From the NCBI GenBank assembly GCA_003427395.1, contig BFEA01000042.1:1802272-1824895 (forward strand): a DNA stretch of 22,624 bases, in the 5' to 3' direction. This DNA is from Chara braunii (taxonomy: Eukaryota > Streptophyta > Charophyceae > Charales > Characeae). Position numbers and translations under genes: made by a program. Under the pieces are notes generated by a model. It did no database searches. It saw only the letters and a program-made list of their open reading frames with translations, and was not told the origin of the DNA. Positions 19,452-22,624 of this stretch are shown in pieces (positions within the stretch are counted from its first letter, which is position 1; the number at the start of each line of letters is the position of its first letter).

Positions 19452-19514
<63 letters not shown>
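19371..19514. repeat. (GT)n compound microsatellite
   Basis: Two long GT tracts (about 19371-19422 and 19456-19514) are separated by a variable GTACACGTGTACGTG and GCACTCTG segment. The tract starts 47 bp past the retrotransposon. Frames through it are artefacts. Confidence 0.97.
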
Positions 19515-19516
<2 letters not shown>

Positions 19517-19739
19517 CTGCAAGTCAACAAGAGTCATAGAAGAAATGAAAACCAAATCCAGTCCGCGGCAGGGCAATGCAGATTGTAATAACCCATGTAG
19601 TAAGCCTCGCTGAAACTGAGACCCAGACCGAACAGGGGGAAAAAGACACTAATCAAGATTCAGGGCCTGAACAAGGCACAGTTGACAAAGTCAACTGTCG
19701 GAAATCCCAACAGTCAAAGTCCAAAGGTACCTAAACGAC
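19515..19739. other. Unassigned spacer with a 9-bp perfect hairpin
   Basis: No gene is seen. ACAGTTGAC (19678-19686) and its complement (19690-19698) form a perfect hairpin with a 3-nt loop just upstream of the large foldback. Confidence 0.5.
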
Positions 19740-20049
19740 CATTTCGTCAAAATGGACATTTTTTATTTTTTGAACGAAATTGAAACAGAGTTTCTTGGCC
19801 GAAAACTCGTTAAAATTTGCTGTTCCTGAGGGTCCCCCTAGCTGTACATGGACCTAGCTTGAGACCAGCCACCTCCAGGCATGACTGCCTGGAGGTACCT
19901 GGTCTCAAGCTAGGTCCATGTACAACCAGGGGGTCCAGCGTCTTACAAACGCCAGACCCTCGGGAACAACAAATTTTGACGAGTTTTCGGCCAAAAAACT
20001 CGGTTTCAATTTCGTTCAAGAAATAAAAGATGTCCATTTTGACGAAATG
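19740..20049. mobile_element. ~310-bp near-perfect hairpin, MITE or foldback element
   Basis: The left arm (19740-19881) and right arm (19886-20049) are reverse complements around a 4-base loop TGAC. The termini read CATTTCGTCAAAATGGACAT and its complement. The right arm carries an extra ~22 bp (about 19935-19957) absent from the left; otherwise identity is high, about 90% by eye. There is no coding capacity. Both ends are next to the dinucleotide AC, too weak a target duplication to place it in a superfamily. Transcripts would fold into a long hairpin. Confidence 0.85.
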
Positions 20050-20114
20050 ACAGCTCCTAGCCCAAGTCGCAGGTCAAGCACACACACTTGTTTGTATGCA
20101 GGCTATGAAACACC

Positions 20115-20250
20115 CGTGAGTCTTACCAGGGCGACCGCGCTCTGCTGCGGCCCCCTACGGCTGAGGGGAGAGGGGGTTGCGGGTGGGGGTTTTGGATCGG
20201 GGTACCGGGACACCGACCCTACCCCCTCGACCAAAAAAAAATTAAAAAGA
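20115..20250 (+). mobile_element. SINE-like family C, copy 2
   Basis: This GC-rich unit shares block order with 5410-5556: GCGACCGCG, GCTGCGG or a variant, CCGGGAC and CCGACCCTACCCCCTCGA, then an A-rich tail. The orientation is the same. No clear tRNA boxes are visible in either copy, so the family head is unknown. Confidence 0.5.
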
Positions 20251-20281
20251 TAATTTTCGGGGGGGTTGTTTTTGCTGTGTG

Positions 20282-20282
<1 letters not shown>

Positions 20283-20312
<30 letters not shown>

Positions 20313-20334
20313 TTGAATGCTGGATTGTTTTTTT

Positions 20335-20390
<56 letters not shown>

Positions 20391-20394
20391 GTTA

Positions 20395-20425
<31 letters not shown>
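20283..20425. repeat. (TAAA)n then (ATTG)n microsatellites
   Basis: About seven TAAA units (20284-20311) are followed, after a short spacer, by a long ATTG/GATT array (about 20337-20424). The array is interrupted once by GGTTGGTTAATT and ends in GGTTGGTGG. The spacer is T-rich. Confidence 0.95.
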
Positions 20426-20426
<1 letters not shown>

Positions 20427-20448
20427 GTGGGGGAGGTGATCCCAACCG

Positions 20449-20449
<1 letters not shown>

Positions 20450-20497
<48 letters not shown>
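20450..20497. repeat. (CA)n microsatellite
   Basis: About 24 uninterrupted CA units separate the ATTG array from an AT-rich block. Confidence 0.98.
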
Positions 20498-20498
<1 letters not shown>

Positions 20499-20790
20499 TC
20501 ACATTTCTCTATTTTTTAATTTTTTGTTAAAAATGCTTCTTACTAATTAATCTATGAATATTTAAACAATGAAAGATAATAACTATTTTTTAAAATAATA
20601 ATAATAATAATAATCTTAATTAATTATAATCTTTTTAATAATAATTTTATAAAATAATAAAATAATAGAATAATAAAAAAATAATAAACTAATAATAATA
20701 AAATAATAAAATAGTTGAATAAAAAATAATTAAAAATTAATAACTAAATAATAAAGTAATAACAATTAAATAATAATAATAACTAGCTAA
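20498..20790. repeat. AT-rich low-complexity block
   Basis: This is almost pure A and T, built of AATA, ATAATA and TTAATTAA motifs. No gene is present. Such blocks can be degenerate microsatellite or DNA-unwinding sequence; nothing decides between them. Confidence 0.9.
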
Positions 20791-20825
20791 GCGCCCGCGG
20801 TGCTGGCGGTGCGGTCAATGCCTGC

Positions 20826-20960
20826 AAAAAAAAAAAAAAAAAAAAAAAAGTTTAGTCAAAACCAACTGCAAAATTTGAGCACAATTAACGAATTCAAGAA
20901 ATGGAAGATGGATAGAGACACAGGGGAGAGAGAGAGGGAGAAAGGAGGGAGAGAGGGATG
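20826..20960. repeat. Poly(A) run and purine-rich tract
   Basis: A run of 24 A (20826-20849) is followed at about 20922-20960 by a GAGA/GGAG purine tract. The A run could be a retroposon tail, with a GC-rich stretch just upstream (20790-20820), but no element body is recognisable. Confidence 0.8.
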
Positions 20961-21426
20961 GAGAGATATAGATACAGAGAGACATAGGAGTAAGAAAAGA
21001 ATGCAAAAAAAAAAAAAGAACAGTCGAATAAGTGCACGTGAATGTTTTTGTTTTTTTCAATATATACTGAGGAATATATGTTGTTGTTTTTTTTTCAAGT
21101 TGCGGGGTTTTTCTGATATTTTTCCTTGAAATATCACGACCTAATCAACGGACCCTCAAATTTTCAGACGATGTGGTGAAATCTTCTGAGCTACAAAAAT
21201 CGTTAAAGTTCCCGCTTGCAAATGGCGAAATTGGACCCGCCGGTGACGAACAGTCGCCGCCCCTCCGTAGAACCTGGCCCTAACTCACAGGGACTGGGGG
21301 TTTTCGGCAGCTGGGGGACTGGTGGTCTTAGCTTTCGACACATAGGCACATCCTGACGTGCCAGCAGCCTGATGCGGATACAGTTCAAAAGAAAGCAGTC
21401 CCCTAAAACATACAGGGACCCCGTCC
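20961..21426. other. Unassigned region
   Basis: No gene is supported. There are T-rich runs near 21045-21100 and an ordinary-composition stretch at 21120-21420 whose short open frames match nothing I know. Confidence 0.4.
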
Positions 21427-21498
21427 GCCTCAATGGTTATCTCAATGAGCAGTTCAGTATTTCAAAATCAATACGTGGGTTGAAACCCCAACCCGACC
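21427..21498 (+). mobile_element. tRNA-like segment, candidate SINE head
   Basis: GGTTATCTCAATGAGCAG near 21434-21451 resembles a D-arm with its A box. GTGGGTTGAAACCCCAACC near 21476-21494 resembles a T-arm with its B box. Spacing is tRNA-like. Further pairing is poor, so this is a tRNA-derived fragment at best. Confidence 0.35.
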
Positions 21499-21589
21499 AC
21501 GGCAACCGAACTTCGAATACTTACTAATATATATATTGTGGGTGGGTGGGCGGACGTGGGTCTGGGTTTTCTTTTTCGTTTCCGCCGCG

Positions 21590-21926
21590 AAAAAAAGACA
21601 GAAAATAAATAAAAAAGGAAAAGAAAAGAACGCGGAAAAGCGAGGAAAAAAAAAAAGAAAAAAGGAAAAGAAACGCAAGCAAAAAGGAAAAGAAAACGAC
21701 GCAAGGAAAAGAAAACGACGCCGCGAGCGACCGAAAAACAAAAGAGAAAAGGAGAAAACGACACGGCGAGCAACCGAAAAACAAAAGAGAAAAGGAAAAA
21801 AAAGAGAAACGACGCGACAAACGCGTAAACAAAAGCAAGCGAAACAAAAAGAAAAAAGAAAAAAAAAATCAAGCGAAACAAAAAGAAAAGAAAAGCAACT
21901 GAAAAACAAAAGAAAAAAGGAAAACT
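21590..21926. repeat. Purine-rich low-complexity block with 43-bp repeats
   Basis: This A/G-rich sequence has recurring GAAAACGACGC and ACCGAAAAACAAAAGAGAAA motifs. One clear repeat has a 43-bp period (GCGAG at 21723 and 21766). Long open frames on both strands encode only Lys/Arg/Glu or Phe/Ser/Leu runs and are composition artefacts. Confidence 0.85.
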
Positions 21927-22413
21927 CTATCCGATGACGGGCGCTCGGAGATATTCCCTCCTATCAACGCCCGCCGCCACGCGACCCTGTGCGCGCGCTC
22001 TTTCGATCTCTGGCGCGTTGTGAACAGTTCGGTACGCGCACCGCTCTGCACACCGTCGCGCCCTCAATCGCCCTTATCCAGCGGGCTGAATCAAAAGTTT
22101 GGCCCGATTCCGGCGCGCAGCGGAACACGACCTCCCCCCCGCGGGCCCACCGCGCTTAAGGGGTAGGATATCCTACCCCTTAAGCGCGGTGGGCCCGCGG
22201 GGGGGAGGTCGTGTTCCGCTGCGCGCCGGAATCGACCCGAAGTTTGGATTCGAGGCGGCGGATGAAGGCGATCGAGGGAGGGGCGTTGTGCAGAGTGGCG
22301 CGCGTACCGAATTGTTCACAGCGCGCCACTAAACAAGAGAGAGCGCCCACCGGGCCGGGTACACGGCGGGCGTCNATGCGCATTCATATCTGAACGCGCC
22401 CGCCGCCGGATAG
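21927..22413. mobile_element. ~487-bp foldback with a 128-bp perfect palindrome core
   Basis: The two halves are reverse complements centred between 22169 and 22170. From 22106 to 22233 the palindrome is perfect, with no loop. Outward the arms remain alignable at about 75-80%, to termini CTATCC (21927) and GGATAG (22408-22413). The core is very GC-rich, while the flanks are purine-rich on the left and pyrimidine-rich on the right. It has no coding capacity and no obvious target duplication. It may be a foldback transposon or MITE; a fold-back assembly artefact could make a perfect core but not the diverged outer arms. Base 22375 is N. Confidence 0.8.
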
Positions 22414-22624
22414 CAAGAAAGTGTCGTTTCGTGCCCCGACCCCTTTTTTTTTCTTTTTGATTTTGTGTTTTTTTTATAATTTTGTATTTATCTTCCTTAC
22501 GTTTAGTTTTTTTTTTCTCCTTCTGGCGTGTCGTTTTGTGTCCTTCTAGCGTGCCCCGACCTTTTTTTTTTATAACATTTTCGTTTTCGGTCTGTCGTTT
22601 CTTACTTTTTTCGTTTTTGTTTTT
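22414..22624. repeat. Pyrimidine-rich block with a 120-bp-spaced direct repeat
   Basis: This is T-rich sequence with GTGCCCCGAC repeated at 22431-22440 and 22551-22560, each followed by C and T runs. It roughly mirrors the purine-rich block left of the foldback, so the inverted structure may extend beyond the window. No gene is seen. Confidence 0.7.

Noticed and set aside
21454-21937. Long open frames of 107-151 codons over the purine-rich block
   Set aside because: All are Lys/Arg/Glu or Phe/Ser/Leu runs from skewed composition, open in several frames at once.
1-22624. CRISPR array, bacterial operon or phage content
   Set aside because: There are no regularly spaced short repeats with unique spacers and no prokaryotic gene organisation; all arrays are microsatellites or transposon repeats.

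Overview
This is a gene-poor, repeat-dense piece of a eukaryotic nuclear genome. No prokaryotic features (operons, Shine-Dalgarno sites, compact genes) are present. Instead there are long CA/GT microsatellites, nested retroelements, SINE-like elements and foldback structures. The lineage is inferred, not proven. The retrotransposon primer-binding site differs at two positions from the initiator-Met site typical of plant elements, and its polyprotein is chromovirus-like. One exon resembles the flagellar protein ZMYND12. A green-lineage organism with flagellated cells, such as a charophyte alga, would fit all three, but other eukaryotes are not excluded.

Layout. 1-960: a 109-bp direct repeat spaced 692 bp apart, a TTC microsatellite and a SINE-like fragment. 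1.5-4.04 kb, minus strand: a 5'-truncated, broken L1-like LINE reverse transcriptase, itself interrupted by a SINE-like insertion with a perfect 10-bp target duplication. 4.49-4.77 kb: three alternately inverted copies of a ~45-bp unit running into a (TG)n tract. 5.4-8.08 kb: several SINE-like elements, two with tRNA-like promoter boxes, separated by unassigned DNA and a CA repeat. 8.08-9.75 kb: imperfect inverted repeats enclosing a duplicated intron/exon block that holds the only host-gene-like coding segment, a ZMYND12-like exon.

10350-19324: a nearly full-length Ty3/Gypsy LTR retrotransposon, plus strand. It has 1121- and 1119-bp LTRs, a PBS, a ~1.5-kb leader, gag, pol (protease, RT, RNase H, integrase, chromodomain-like tail) and a polypurine tract. 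It is dead: about six in-frame stops, three frameshifts and a deletion that removes the first catalytic region of RT.

19.37-22.6 kb: microsatellites, a ~310-bp near-perfect hairpin element, an AT-rich block, and a ~487-bp foldback whose centre is a perfect 128-bp palindrome with no spacer.

No complete host gene is visible. The most interesting signals are the exon inside an inverted-repeat frame, the two large foldbacks, the three-arm foldback beside the TG tract, and the recurrent SINE-like families.
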